Shown: positions 43,501-54,374 of the stretch, one piece after another
Position numbering within the stretch: the stretch's first letter is position 1
How the letters are laid out: each line of letters begins with the position of its first letter
From: Lingula anatina
Taxonomy: Eukaryota > Brachiopoda > Lingulata > Lingulida > Lingulidae
Reading direction: 5' to 3'
Assembly: GCF_001039355.2 (NCBI RefSeq)
Contig: NW_019775925.1
Span: 64,573-128,572 of the forward strand
Length of the DNA stretch: 64,000 nucleotides
Notes under the pieces: generated by a model
Database searches by the model: none
What the model was told of the DNA's origin: nothing
Seen by the model: the letters and a program-made list of their open reading frames with translations, nothing else
Translations under genes and position numbers: made by a program

Positions 43501-45267
43501 AAAATATGAAGATTTTTTTCAATTCAGGAGGCTGCAACAAGAATTGTGTCAATGGTCAGCTGCAGCCTGATTGCACTTGTTCATGTCGCCCGGGATGGAC
43601 TGGAGATCTGTGTGACCAACGTAAGAAAAGCACACCCCTCCCTCCCTCCCCCTCTTTTTATCTCACGTTTTGGTACTTTCCTACAGTCTCTCTGTCAAAC
43701 ACATCAACCACGCGACCTTGCGCGCATGCGCTCTGATGTCGAGATTGTTTCCCTTCCTCACTTATAGCCAACGTTTCTCATTCCCTCTCTCTACGTTTCT
43801 CTCTGATGCATATTAAGTAGTACACAAAATTGAAATCAAGATGGAATTATTGTGATCTGTCGAGATGCATGTATTACATAGAAATGAAAAGAGCATGTAA
43901 GAATATAATTTACTCTTATTCCCAGCCCTGAAATTGTTAACATTTTGAAATTGTCATCATTTTGAATTTGTCAACACGTTGTTAGGAACTCACTTTTATT
44001 TTACACAAATGTTCAGCCCTGGGCTCCGGTTGTAATAAACAGTGCTATAACGGCGGGGTCCTGAACCAGAATACGTGTGAATGTATATGTCCGCCCGGAT
44101 GTGATGGAGCCTTATGTCAATTTGGTATGTTTCTTTAGTTATCTTCTTTTGAATATTGGTTTTCCTGTTGTATCTAAAAGAATAACATTTTTTATTTGGA
44201 TTTTGTTTTAATATTTATTGAAATATTTTACAAGATCAGCTGCATTGTGATTTTTTATTATTTTTTAAAGAAAATGTGCGATATACAATGTGGCATTGTA
44301 TTTTTATATTTTACACATGCCTCTAATGTCTATTTGCAATTTTTTTCTTTAAAAAGTCAATTTTACATGCAGAAAAATAAAATGATATCAGGATGACGGG
44401 TTTCTTCAACAGACTTAAATGCACTATTTTATTATTTCAGTTAATGACATATGTCATCGAACATGTCAAAATGGCGGAACCTTCGTCCCCGTTTTGTGCA
44501 AGTGTCACTGTCCCAGAGAATACACGGGAGAACTTTGTGAAAATCATATAGGTACGTAAAATACCGAAAATAGACCAAAGACTAACGAATACTCGAGTGC
44601 ACTAGAATCTTTTAGATCTTTTAGATGGTATAACTTATTACAATGATTAAAAAGAACTTTGAATTTGAATTAAGTATAGGGGTCAGTTTACGCTTATTCC
44701 CAGACCTGATATGATTTAAATCATTTTAAAAAAATATTAAGAGGCTGGTTTGTTATACGCAATGACTTCTAGCTTGTTTGGAAATTAAACTCAACGTTTC
44801 AGTTGTATAGAAAGAGATAATGTTAAAACTATGCTAGGTATATGTTATGTAGGAAAACAAAAGCGCCACATTTCAGCTTAGAAAAAAACATGTGGACAGT
44901 GAAAACGTATACGTAGAAATTTAGAAATTCATGAGCCTACCTGCAATATACCGATGGTGTAAATACTAAAATATTGCTGGTGTAGATACTACGAGGTACC
45001 TGCCCGAGATAATATGAAACGTGTACTCTTCTATTTAAACGACTGAAAAACGTGCATTAAAAGTGGCATTATAATGTTGCATAAATGGTGGCTCACTGTA
45101 ATAATTTGAAGAATCAATTTCCCGTCGTTAATTCAGACATTTTGATAGGGTGATTTTATTTATCTTTGGCTACCGAAAACTTGTTTGAACTTTAGGCAAT
45201 AGCATTGAATTGAGATTTCATTTCAAACCATGCTGTTACAGGTCCCTTCAAATTCATATTGGTTTAA
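28473..45267 (+). CDS. Secreted CAP-domain protein with 26 EGF-like modules
   Basis: About 1,150 residues in 34 coding exons: 28473-28487, 29912-29969, 31051-31187, 31537-31809, 32308-32420, 32843-32940, 33144-33185, then 26 EGF exons (34032-44551) and a short last exon. Order: signal peptide (1-24, start MFALKTFF), furin-type RAKR (27-30), CAP domain (about 48-225), a short Cys-rich hinge, 26 EGF-like modules. Each EGF exon is phase 1-1 and codes one six-Cys module of the form C-x3-C-x10-C-x-C-x-C-x8-C. The product should be an extracellular or matrix protein. No membrane segment is seen. The last exon is uncertain: 45242-45267 (GPFKFILV, stop) or an alternative from 45196. AATAAA follows at 45914. 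The family role in defence or matrix is inference. Confidence 0.88.
29175..29262 (+). pseudogene. Possible relic of a sushi (CCP) module in intron 1
   Basis: In one frame the text reads CPPIIANGPVTCTDGQSVS then IHC, which is the first half of a complement-control (sushi) module (C-P..-NG-V-C-TDG-x-C). The second half (Trp and final Cys) is missing and a stop follows at about 29283. No good splice sites flank it. Short, so chance is possible. Confidence 0.35.
31249..31495 (+). repeat. SINE-like dispersed repeat ending in (TAA)n, copy 2
   Basis: Second copy of the repeat at 23086, in intron 3 of the CAP-EGF gene, same orientation, also ending gacaaaagataataat followed by TAA units. Confidence 0.6.
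31837..32008. mobile_element. MITE of the AGGAATGGAAGTCC family (intron 4)
   Basis: 172 bp with terminal inverted repeats of about 24 bp (left CAAGTGTAACATAAATGAAA; right matches its inverse with few changes). The interior has GGTTAGGGTTAG, two telomere-like units, and the inner end repeats tcctaggaatgg. Other copies: 51543-51677, 58737-58893, diverged 9943-10130. Confidence 0.7.
33586..33856. mobile_element. CAGTGGCGGAT element (intron 7)
   Basis: Begins cagtggcggat and ends tggatccgccca, the inverted ends of a transposon-derived repeat type widespread in animals. The interior holds poly-G and poly-C runs. Confidence 0.5.
34032..36361 (+). CDS. EGF-like modules 1-7 (N-terminal array)
   Basis: Exons 34032-34130, 34384-34482, 34949-35056, 35340-35438, 35694-35792, 35897-35995 and 36254-36361; 99 or 108 nt each, all phase 1-1. 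Consensus CTKNCGANGYLNSQTC, then TCICNQGWTGTLCDQ. Modules 3 and 7 carry the same 9-nt insert (VGGG), so they are copies of one another at a spacing of four exons, a sign of block duplication. The short introns (100-500 bp) also resemble each other. Confidence 0.9.
36860..37452 (+). CDS. EGF-like modules 8 and 9
   Basis: Exons 36860-36955 (96 nt; CNKQCVYGTLDSQSC, CNCFPRWGGALC) and 37348-37452 (105 nt; CNKQCIHGYLDYPRC, CVCQTGWTGPTC). Both have counterparts in the truncated copy (61058-61153 and 61749-61853). Module 8 is the same there at 95 of 96 bases. Confidence 0.9.
37755..41130 (+). CDS. EGF-like modules 10-18 (near-identical expansion)
   Basis: Nine exons of exactly 105 nt: 37755-37859, 38250-38354, 38644-38748, 39033-39137, 39408-39512, 39801-39905, 40213-40317, 40600-40704, 41026-41130. 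Each reads (G/R)-x-S-x-x-C-x-x-E-C-x-x-GFLRTSDC, then a CIC(D/N)DLWTGELCD core (Met for Thr in the first). The residue before the second half varies little (K/T). Introns of 280-390 bp are also related: intron after module 11 resembles that after 13, after 12 that after 16, and after 15 that after 17. This shows two-exon block duplications. This group has no counterpart in the 58-63 kb copy. Confidence 0.9.
41542..42011 (+). CDS. EGF-like modules 19 and 20
   Basis: Exons 41542-41655 (114 nt) and 41904-42011 (108 nt), diverged relatives of the preceding group: CRKECQHGWLRPSDC, CDDLWSGELCDM and CNKTCGAHGWLRISDC, CDDLWNGVLCDR. Phase 1-1 is kept. Confidence 0.88.
42633..44551 (+). CDS. EGF-like modules 21-26 (C-terminal group)
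   Basis: Exons 42633-42734, 42882-42977, 43281-43382, 43528-43620, 44017-44124 and 44441-44551, 93-111 nt, phase 1-1. These are individually distinct (for example CPNQCVRGTQRPDC, CQKNCGPHGTLHVPSC, CTKTCMNGVVNPATC, CHRTCQNGGTFVPVLC) and more GC-rich than the earlier modules. Modules 21-24 have close counterparts in the second copy. Module 26, with QNGG and CPREYTGELCE, is the most like ordinary EGF. Confidence 0.88.
45242..45267 (+). CDS. Candidate last coding exon of the CAP-EGF gene
   Basis: After the donor at 44552 (phase 1) the acceptor tgctgttacag would add GPFKFILV and a TAA stop. A rival acceptor at 45194-45195 (gaactttag) would add about 35 other residues ending near 45302. Neither tail has a known motif. 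Confidence 0.4.
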
Positions 45268-45913
45268 AGGCTGATGACACTCAACAGAGAATTTTTCCCT
45301 GAGGGCGTGGCAAAGAGTAGGTGCAGGATTGGTGATTTTGCCTGAAATCATGGCGATCTGCTGCCAAGAAAAGCCTGAATACTTCTGGAGGCAGACAGAA
45401 CTCTTGGCGAAGCGTGCATCATAAAGTAGAATACAAACTCTGTGCGTGGGTACGTGTGTGCGTGTGTGTGTCGGCTCGTGCGCGATATTATATTCCCTTT
45501 ACCTTGTTACATTTTTACATTTAAAGAGATGAAATTTAAACGATGACTTGTATTATGCATTGCTTGAAATGTGCTGGAAGCCATAGCTCTGCAAAATGTT
45601 GTTACCTTTCAACCCATTTTAGAGTGACCTTTACACACATACACGACCTTGACCTACCATGGTTAACAAACTTGTGTCCTTTTATTTAATAACTATAATT
45701 TTATTCAGTTGTTAACTGCTTTACTGTCAATGGATATATTTTATTAGTTTGATGTGTGTTTTATAAGATCACTAACCTCACTTTTGTATATATTTTGATA
45801 AAGATTTGACTTCCACATACATTATTTTACCCTTAGTTAGATACATGTACGACATTTTCTGTATGCAATACTCAACGGTAGTTAGAAAATTGATTAAAGT
45901 TCATTTCTGTGAA

Positions 45914-45919
45914 AATAAA
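45914..45919 (+). terminator. Polyadenylation signal of the CAP-EGF gene
   Basis: AATAAA with a following GT-rich stretch (tgtgttttggtcc), about 650 bp after the candidate stop. Confidence 0.6.
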
Positions 45920-46339
45920 GTTGAAATTGTATTTGAATGTGTTTTGGTCCTTTTTCGAGTTTCACTTAGGAATTTTAGCAAGATCTTGACCTCTGATGAC
46001 TTCCATGTTATTTTCAAATTAATGTTCATACCTTAATTTATTCATTGGGAAACTTGCCTGTTACAAGTTTCTTATTTGTTACCAGTTGTAATATACCCAG
46101 CAAAAATGCACTTTCACGTTTTCTCATTAACTTTTGAACGGTTGGCCATCTCTTGAAACTAGAGTCTTTGCACGAGTTTGTGCGTTCGGTTTCGTACCGT
46201 ACATAAATGCAACGCATGCGCGCGTTTGTGTGCACACGAGAGTGCATTTTTACGCCTGTGGGTCTTGTCTATAGTTTCTGTTTTGTCTCTTTGACCTCTT
46301 ATACAGTGAAGGGAATGGCTGGGTAACCGTTAGCGTGTG

Positions 46340-46412
46340 CGCTTTTGTTTTGACACTGATCTATTAATTGGTGAGTGAAAATTCAAACACGCTCGCGCAC
46401 AGTGCACACGTG

Positions 46413-46443
<31 letters not shown>

Positions 46444-46960
46444 GCCCACGCAAACTCACGTTCTCTTCCTCTCTCATACTAACGCAACTCACACATATAC
46501 AGACTTACACACACAAATACGAAAACACTAGCGCATGAAGAGGTCCTGACAGAGAAATACAGTACATATTCCACTCTTGTCCGATATTGAGTTTTTCACT
46601 AAGATGCATAAATAATAGCCCTTCTGTTACCGTTCTTTTACATATCATTCTAAAACATCCCTATGATAACAAAGCATGCATTTGGTCCAATATTACCAAA
46701 GTTTAAACATCGAATTTATTTCCACATTTACTGTGCTTATAATATCACTGGCAACGAAAACTGTTTACAGTTAGACTCTACAGTAATAAACCATATTAGA
46801 ATAAAAAGCAGCCACAAGGCATCTATTTAAAAAAAAATGAGCAATGATTAGGTCGTTTAAAAACGATTATTTAAATGGGATTACTGTTGTGTACAGCACA
46901 TCTTTGTAAGTAATGGGTTTGTCCCAAGAAGCCGTCTACCATAGATGATTTTTGCAGCTA
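46340..46960. repeat. Duplicated block related to 25905-26600
   Basis: Downstream partner of the block described at 25905; same order of marks, with a CT microsatellite (46411-46441) where the other has CA/CG. It may mark the left edge of an ancient duplication of the CAP-EGF region. Confidence 0.5.
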
Positions 46961-47214
46961 TCTATCGCAGTTATGCCACTCATGACGTGCTCTAAATAAG
47001 GCAGATGTAGTAATAAAAGTTTATTTACTCGAGACCGCACAAACTCAACACCGTGTGGCTGGGCTTGGTAATCTTGCGTGTTGTGCATTGTAGGATGCAA
47101 ACTTTACACTGTGAGATGTTCGCTCTCGTTGCCTCCACGTCACTATATATACTTATAGCAGTGCTAACTTGGGAACTACCATTTGTTGAAAAGGGGGTAG
47201 GTAATTTTATATAG

Positions 47215-47250
<36 letters not shown>

Positions 47251-47436
47251 TGTGTGTGTTGGGGGTTCAAAACATATGATTATGAGGCTTCGTGATAGAA
47301 TTATTATGTAACTTCAGACGTTGTTTTAAAGGTAATGCATTTTTGCTTTTTATTCCTGTTGAAACCGTCTTAAAATAGCCACATACCCGGTACATATCCG
47401 ACAATACTGCCTCTAAATTCAAATACAAACCAGGCC

Positions 47437-47972
47437 TACCCAACTACCAGACTCGGCACCTAAGGATCCTGAAATAACCAGTATATCGGACCACACTACC
47501 CGTTTTCAAGGTGTGTGTCAGATCGCATTTCGGAGTATCAGTCAGAACACCGACAGGATGAGCCCACGCTCGGCTGTCACCTTGATTGGATAGTAAACGA
47601 TTGTCGTAAAATCGCTATATGATTTTAAAACCGGGTGTATAAATTTGAAAGCCACCTTGAACAACCTTAGACTGCCACATTAATCTAATACAATGCAAAA
47701 AAAGCCCTATCAAAAGTGGTTAAAACATTCAAACCGAATGTCGTAAAGTCCCCACATACCCCCATAGAGACAATAACATAGGGTACTCTAAAGTAAGAGT
47801 ACAGTTTAAAGTTGTTCAGCCGAGCGTGGATGAACCCGCAGTCGTCCTACAAAATTTGTTCTGGGGTATGATACTCCGAAATGCGTTCTGACACACACCT
47901 TGAAAACGGGTAGTGTGGTCCGATATACCGGTTAATTCAGGATCCGTAGGTGCCTACTCTGGTAGTTGGGTA
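47437..47972. mobile_element. Nonautonomous DNA transposon with about 130-bp inverted repeats
   Basis: The left end TACCCAACTACCAGACTCGG and the right end ...GGTAGTTGGGTA are inverse complements, and the match continues through tatcggaccacactacccg, ttcaaggtgtgtgtcag, gcatttcggagtatca and an inner cgctcggctg over at least 110-150 bp. The 230-bp centre has no open frame. Outer TA on both sides suggests a TA target site. Confidence 0.75.
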
Positions 47973-48605
47973 CTATTTCAAATGATAAAGAACTTCATGG
48001 AAGATCCCATTGTTTTTTAAGTTGTGTTTTTTTTCTGCACAGATGAACCTTTCAAATTATATATCCCTAAAATAAAGGGTTTAACACGGACATAAGACAC
48101 AGGACGACAGAAAGTGATGGGTACTCATTCTTTTCACTGTCGTTTTCTTCCCAAATACTGCCAAATTTAATTGTGAACACCGTGTCCTGTTTCATGCCTA
48201 AACCGCAAACTATCAGGCCCCCGTTTCACAAACAAAATAATAAGATATATAGCTAGATGAATAGATTGATAGAAGGATAGATGGATAGAAGGGTGAACGG
48301 ATAGACAGAATGAAAAATGAAGTATTAGAAGAGAACTTTTATAAACTTCAAAGAAAACAATAACAACACTTTACTGTTTAAATTCTACAATTTATTGCCG
48401 CATAAATTTGGATATTTTTTTTCGAAATGAAAGCAAAGGGAATTTGAAACCAATTTCTACATGGTTAAAACGTCGATTGCATATTATTTGCTAGTTAATT
48501 TTTTAAGACGACATGACTTAAATCGACGAGATATCAGGGCACTACTACATGAAGCACATGTCTGTGATTTATTTATTAGACACATTTTGGGTTGCATGGG
48601 CAGAG

Positions 48606-49177
48606 CTATGGGCAAATGAAGCGGACTTCGTAATCTTTGCAAGTCTCCCCACTCGGCTGGTCGGCGTTCACGCAGACGAATCCCTCAGAGGGCGTGCACT
48701 TGGTCCTGATCACCTGACCCGCTTGGTCCCAAGGCTGATTGGTTCCCTTGACGCGGCACTCGATCTTGATTGGATCGTTGTTGGAGCACTGAAAATAAAT
48801 GATAAGTTTATTAAAGCAAATTGCGATACCATTAACAAAAAAGTGACACGATTTTGTTGACAGTCATGGCTCCATATTGGAATGCTCCGTACATTTTCAA
48901 CGCTGTCTGAAATTAACAGCATTTAAAGAAACTGTATTAGCAGTTACACAATAAGTTCAAACATATAAAAGATATAAAAGAGTACAAGATAATTAAGTTA
49001 AATACAAGGCAATGAAGCTTACGGTTATTAGAATAACAGACCGGAATTTAAAGCTATTCTACTACTATATAATTTCAAACACTCCACGTACAGGATTAAA
49101 TCCGGTTTTCCCAACATGTTCCCAGTCCCCAGTACCGCTGGGGTCGTCTCTGTCTAACCAGGATGTCCACGTAGTGC
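48606..49177 (-). CDS. WxxW-domain (CILP/mucin type) secreted protein, second unit
   Basis: Two minus-strand exons: 49092-49177 (TTWTSWLDRDDPSGTGDWEH) and 48606-48788 (IECRVKGTNQPW, CTPSEGFVCVNADQ, CKDYEVRFICP, stop). Together they make one complete WxxW domain, the module of cartilage intermediate layer protein, MUC2 and MUC5AC. The exon at 49177 begins in phase 1 and needs an upstream exon. None with a signal peptide is seen before the LINE relic at 49350, but the signal exon of the neighbouring gene (52476-52527) ends in the matching phase. It is either a partner spliced to that exon or a duplicate that lost its start. Minus-strand AATAAA-like words lie at about 48568. Confidence 0.7.
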
Positions 49178-49349
49178 CTGTGGGATCAAATATACTTTGA
49201 TGTTTTTAATCATCAAATACAATTTAATGATATCAAGATATCAATCAACATATTTTTTATTTATTTTATTCGACTAAATTAATGACCGAGGATTTGGTTT
49301 GATGTAAATATGAACGTGCATTTGACACATATCTTTGACATTATTTCCT

Positions 49350-50745
49350 CATTTCCTAGTTAATTTATTTATCAATGACTAGGAAAATTAATTTAAAAAT
49401 AACGGTGATCGGGGCATTTCTGTTGGATATATTGAATTGTGCAGTTTGTTATTTGCTGATGATTTGGTTTTGTTTTCTGATACGGCAATAAGCATGCAAA
49501 GAAAGATCAACAAGTTGGAATAATATTGTAAGAGATGGAAATTGAAAGTCAGTATGTCTAAAACTAAAATGGTGATTTTAAGGAGAGGGGGATATTTAAG
49601 GAAAAATGAAAAAAGGAAATGTTCAGGGAAACAAATAGAGGTTACACTAGGCTATCAGTACCGGGGTAACTAAAGGGGGTTGGAATAAGGTACAAAAGAA
49701 TTTAGCTGAACAAGCTTTATTCAAGGCTTTATTTATCCTGCAAAAACCTTTGAGTGCATTTGGTGAAATTAAGGTTGATTGCTAGTTAAACATTTTTGAT
49801 ACAAAGATTGTTCCTATTTTAAACTATGGGTATTTTAAACTATGGGTTTTTCATCTTGGACAAGATGGGGAAATTGTACAGAATAACTTCTGCAAATTGT
49901 TATTGCAATTAGAAAGAAATGCACCTATCGTAGCGGCAAGGGTTGAATTAGGCAGAGATTCTTTAAGGGTCGGGTGAAAATAATAAAGTACTGGCTCAAG
50001 CTCATAAATGCACCTGAAAATACAGTATAGGTTTAATAAAGCGTGTTACATGTGGCAGTATAATATGGCAGAAAACGATAAGGATTGTTGGGGATTACAA
50101 GTAAAGAAACTGTTATATGGATATGGTTTTGGAATAGCCTGGATAAATCAATGGGGGACCGTGAAAGTACATTTATAAAGGGTTTTAATCAAAGGTGCAT
50201 GGATATTATTGACTTCCAGTCGTGACGAAATGTTTAACAATGTAAAACTAGATGTATATAAGTTAATTAAACATGATCTTATTATAGAGTCTTACGTTAC
50301 AGTATTTGCTAAAGCTAGCTGTATATCAGTTTAAGCTCGATGTTCGAATCATCAAGTTGAAATTGAAAAAGGTGCACACAGTGGTAAGTCTAGGTATCAG
50401 AGAATTTGTCAGTGTTGAAATTGAGAGGTAGTCGAATGCAAAAGACTCTTCTTGTTAGAATGTCCTCCATTTAGCGACTTGAGGGTAAATTTATTATCGG
50501 ATAGTTGCCTACTTGTAATTAAGAACTGGGTTCGCGTGAAATATTTATCAGATTGATGAAATCAATGAATATTAGAGTTTTCAGGAATATTGCGAATTGT
50601 TTGACAAAAGCAGAAATGAAAAGAAAGCCGCTATTAGAGGGGGATGTATCATGAAATGCGCATGAAAATGAATGAAATGAATTATCATCAAATCATTGTA
50701 AAAAGGCCGGAGGCCTTAAGTAGAGAATGAACTACTATTATTGAT
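49350..50745 (+). pseudogene. 5'-truncated LINE (non-LTR reverse transcriptase) relic
   Basis: Starts inside the palm domain (NLFIND) and shows the catalytic LLFADDLVLFSDT followed by MSKTKMVILRRGG, typical of CR1/Jockey-like elements. Many stops and frameshifts follow, to an AT-rich 3' end. It separates the two WxxW units. Dead copy. Confidence 0.75.
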
Positions 50746-50753
50746 TAACTTTC

Positions 50754-52527
50754 CTAATGTAGCACAGCACAATTACAACCGCCAGTGACACAACTAACAC
50801 AATCTTCCATATACATACTGGTAGACGGACACTTGTATCTTATCTCATAGTCTTTGCAGATTACGGGGTTGTCGGCGTTGCGGCAGGCCAGGCCCTTAGA
50901 GGGCAGGCAGTGGTACAAAAGTTTGTCCGGAGCTGTACCGGCCCAGCGAGTGAACACAGTGTTGGTTCCCTTAACACGGCACTCTGCAGCTATGGGGTTG
51001 CAATTAACTCCACACACTTCCCCTAATGCCTGTTACACATAGACAAAGTATGCATGTATATACTAGTATTGCTGACTATCAAACCTAATGATTTGCACTA
51101 CTGGTGGTATGTAGTGTTTGGAATATGGGTAGATGGAAAATTGATATTGCAGTTTTCAGATACATAAGACTGAGCTCAAAATTAAAGGACTGATGCCATT
51201 TAAATTACATGGTATTTAACATCACCATACAATATACCGTTCTAGGATTTTACCCACCAACACCACCATCATAAGAAAACTAAACTTTTTGACTATAGGC
51301 GGGTAAAGCGTCAAATACCATAAGCAATGGCAAAATAACCCAATACTAGTAACATTTGTTTCACCTTTTGGTCAGATAAAGTTTCCCAATCTCCAGTCCC
51401 TGATGGGTCGTCGCGGTCAAACCAGCTGGTCCAGTAGTGTCCTAAAAGAAAAGCAAAACAATATATGGATTGTGGCTGTTATCAACGGTAAAAAGAAATG
51501 TATTTTTTCAAAAGATACTGCTCTTCTCCAGAACCCGATGAGACAGGAACGATAGTCCTAGGAATGGAAGTCCGGGTTCCCAAATGATTAGTATTGGGGT
51601 TAGTATATGGACGAATGTCACCTGTACAATGTAATGGGGACCGGACAACGGTTCCTAGAGGACCTCCATTCCTGTCATACCGGTCGACAGACGGTGGTAC
51701 ATTGAAGTTTTACATTAAAATATATCATAATTTGGAACTAAGCATGAAAACGATTTCTTTCGGTATTTTAATGATTCACTACAAGGCTTAAAAGTATCTT
51801 TGTCAAAAAAATTGTTTTATTTCCAAGGAGCATAAGCATCTTACATGTATCCACCACCGCCCGTGATTTATCAACTTATTTTATACTACTTATGTAAAAT
51901 CAATCAAATAGTAAATTGTACTAAAAAAGAAGAAAAGAATGTTAAAATCTATATCACGTCCTGTCTGATTATTTTACAATATACGTCGATCACATTTATA
52001 TAAGGCGGGTAAAGGCATGTGTGCTAGAAAATAAACAAATCATATCAATCTGTAAAAAGCGGTCGTATGGGTTTGTGATAAAACATTCATAATTATATTT
52101 AAATACTTGATCTTGTCGTTCATTTCACACGTTACTGCAGCTGATACAATTTTAAGGTTATAAATTTAGGATACATTTGTTGTAGAATGACAAAATATCT
52201 AGGTGTTCATTAGATAAAAAAAACAGCATTTCACTGACATCAACGAAATGTGCTTTAATTTTTATCTCTCAATGAATTTTTCTTATTAAAAAGGTTTCTG
52301 TAATGCATGCTTTTTTATCCCGCCATCACAAGGTTTTGAAATACTTGATTTATCTTATGAAGATATTTAATCATACCGGTATACTACTAATGTACATTTA
52401 CTTTTCAAAAACTAAAATCACGAGAACGGTTCATGACAAAGCGGTGCAATTGAAAAAAAAAAAGAATGCAATTACCTTGAACCTGAACTACCAACAGGAT
52501 GCAATATATCGCAAAGATACCTTCCAT
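50754..52527 (-). CDS. WxxW-domain (CILP/mucin type) secreted protein, first unit
   Basis: Complete three-exon gene: 52476-52527 (signal peptide, start MEGIFAIY, end VQVQG), 51365-51441 (HYWTSWFDRDDPSGTGDWET) and 50754-51029 (AAECRVKGTNTVF, YHCLPSKGLACRNADN, CKDYEIRYKC, then a Cys-rich tail CVSCVTGGCNCAVLH). It makes 134 residues: a signal peptide and a single WxxW domain, with six extra Cys in the tail compared with the neighbour. It should be secreted. WxxW domains occur in matrix and mucus proteins (CILP, gel-forming mucins, larvacean house proteins). A MITE (51543-51677) lies in its intron 1. Promoter unclear; a CTTTAAAAC word lies about 350 bp upstream. Confidence 0.82.
51543..51677. mobile_element. 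MITE of the AGGAATGGAAGTCC family (WxxW intron 1)
   Basis: 135 bp, ends acaggaac...tcctaggaatggaagtcc and the inverse ggacctccattcctgtca. Shorter than the copy at 31837 through an internal deletion. Confidence 0.65.
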
Positions 52528-53569
52528 GTTGTTGCTGAAACGAAAAAAAAAAAACATTGCATTGTTAACCTTACTTACACACTTCATTTAAAGTATATTT
52601 TACTGTGTATTCTTAATGGGATTCATAAGCATACAAGACACAGCAGTTGCTTGGCCAGACCGTTTTCTTCTTCAGTTCAGCAACGTATACTTTTGCATAT
52701 CATTCAACCAAAGAAAAAAACCGTTACTTGCACTGAACACACATTAAGCCAAATATGTAGAAAACGGTGCACCAGATCTCCACGTCAAATTTTCTGGTTT
52801 TTGCGCGGTGCTGTAGCGCGGTGTCCTTTTCTGCAGCAAGCTACTAAAGGGAGTCTGTCACAAAACCCGTTCCACGGGGTTTTAAAGATACGCCTTTGCC
52901 CTCGTTACGTCACAAAGAAAAAAAAGCAACGGCTTTGTAAATTTTGCAAAATTTAATATATTCACACATTGACTGTTGTCTTAAATAAACTCCACAAACA
53001 ACTTTATTCCCTGCTAAGCATCCAGAGGTACCTATTAGCTATATAGGCGATACTATATACTCGTACAATTTTTATAGAAAAATTATATAGAAATTCTAGG
53101 TATTTTAGACATATAATCAAATTGTCTCTCTTTATTTTGTTACAAAAGGGAATATAGATGTTTACTGTGCCATATTTTGAAAACACGCTTATATCAAAAA
53201 ATGTTCCAGGCGTGACACGGCCATTACATCCTCTATCCAAACAAAAGAGGACCCTCATCGATGAATGCGGTATAACCGTGTAACCACACCTAAACTCGTC
53301 TCTGTCCTTCTGGTAATACTAAAAAACATACCAGGGAGCAAAGTCATCTATAAGCCATAACGTTTATGGACTTCAGCGATTCTACCCTCTCTTGATTTCG
53401 TCACAATAACAAAATGATTTCCAGTTAACATTTGCAAACGTGGATCAGGATTTGTGCTTGCTTCGCCGTTTTTAAATATTCTAACATATCACCTTCGAAA
53501 CAGCTATATTTTCTTTTTAACTGTTTACAAATATTCTTATAACGTGATTTTTTTGTCCTAACCGAAACA

Positions 53570-53786
53570 CTAAGGGTGCATTCCCAGAGATTTGGATAGA
53601 TCCAGAGATTAAGATTTAGATCGACCTAACTCCCTGGGGGTTCACGCTAAATTGCACTCAGTCGAGAGCGCACCATAGTTGATTACCCCCTTACGGGACA
53701 GACGCTTAAGCCGGCTAAGCTGACAGTAATCAAGTGAGACTCCCCACAGGGATAGATCGATCTAAAATCTATGGGAATGGGGTCTA
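53570..53786. mobile_element. Inverted-repeat element, family 1 (copy b)
   Basis: Same element as 2722-2950 in the opposite orientation: begins aagggtgcattcccagagat, holds taactccctgggggttcacg, and ends gatagatcgatctaaaatct. Confidence 0.65.
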
Positions 53787-54303
53787 ATTCTGAGTTCAAT
53801 ACCTGTCTTATGTGCATCGTTATCTGGTAGCGCATTTTGTTTTAAAGGCCCACTAACCAGGACAAACGTGATTGGTGCATGATGAGAAAAAGTGTTGAAT
53901 GTGCCCAATGAAAACCTCGCAATATTAGTAAAAGATTTGGATTCAGCTAGCAAATAGTCTTTTGTTCTCTGTCCGTTTGAGTTACAAAAGGTAAAACTCG
54001 CAGTTACATCATCTCTATGCCTGTCATTGATTATTCTTACACCCACTGTCTTACATTAGGAAAGTAATTTACGACAAATTGGTTAACCACATTGGTTGCA
54101 TTTCTCCTCTTGCATAACATATTATCCATCGTGTAAGTCATTACCGGTGTCACGTGTACAGTCCGTTCTGCGTGAACCATCCGTCCTGACCGATTGTACA
54201 CGGTATGATTGTACACGTGTATGAACCGTTCCGTGAAAGATCCGTTGTTATTCACCTTTACTGTTATACTCGGCTACAGATTGATTGGCTTGTTCGTTTC
54301 CCA

Positions 54304-54307
<4 letters not shown>

Positions 54308-54371
<64 letters not shown>
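54308..54371. repeat. (TA)n microsatellite
   Basis: Pure TA repeat of about 32 units. Confidence 0.95.

Positions 54372-54374
<3 letters not shown>

Noticed and set aside
52303-52956. 217-codon open frame on the + strand
   Set aside because: Lys-rich low-complexity sequence with no domain; it runs antisense over the well supported signal exon of the WxxW gene.
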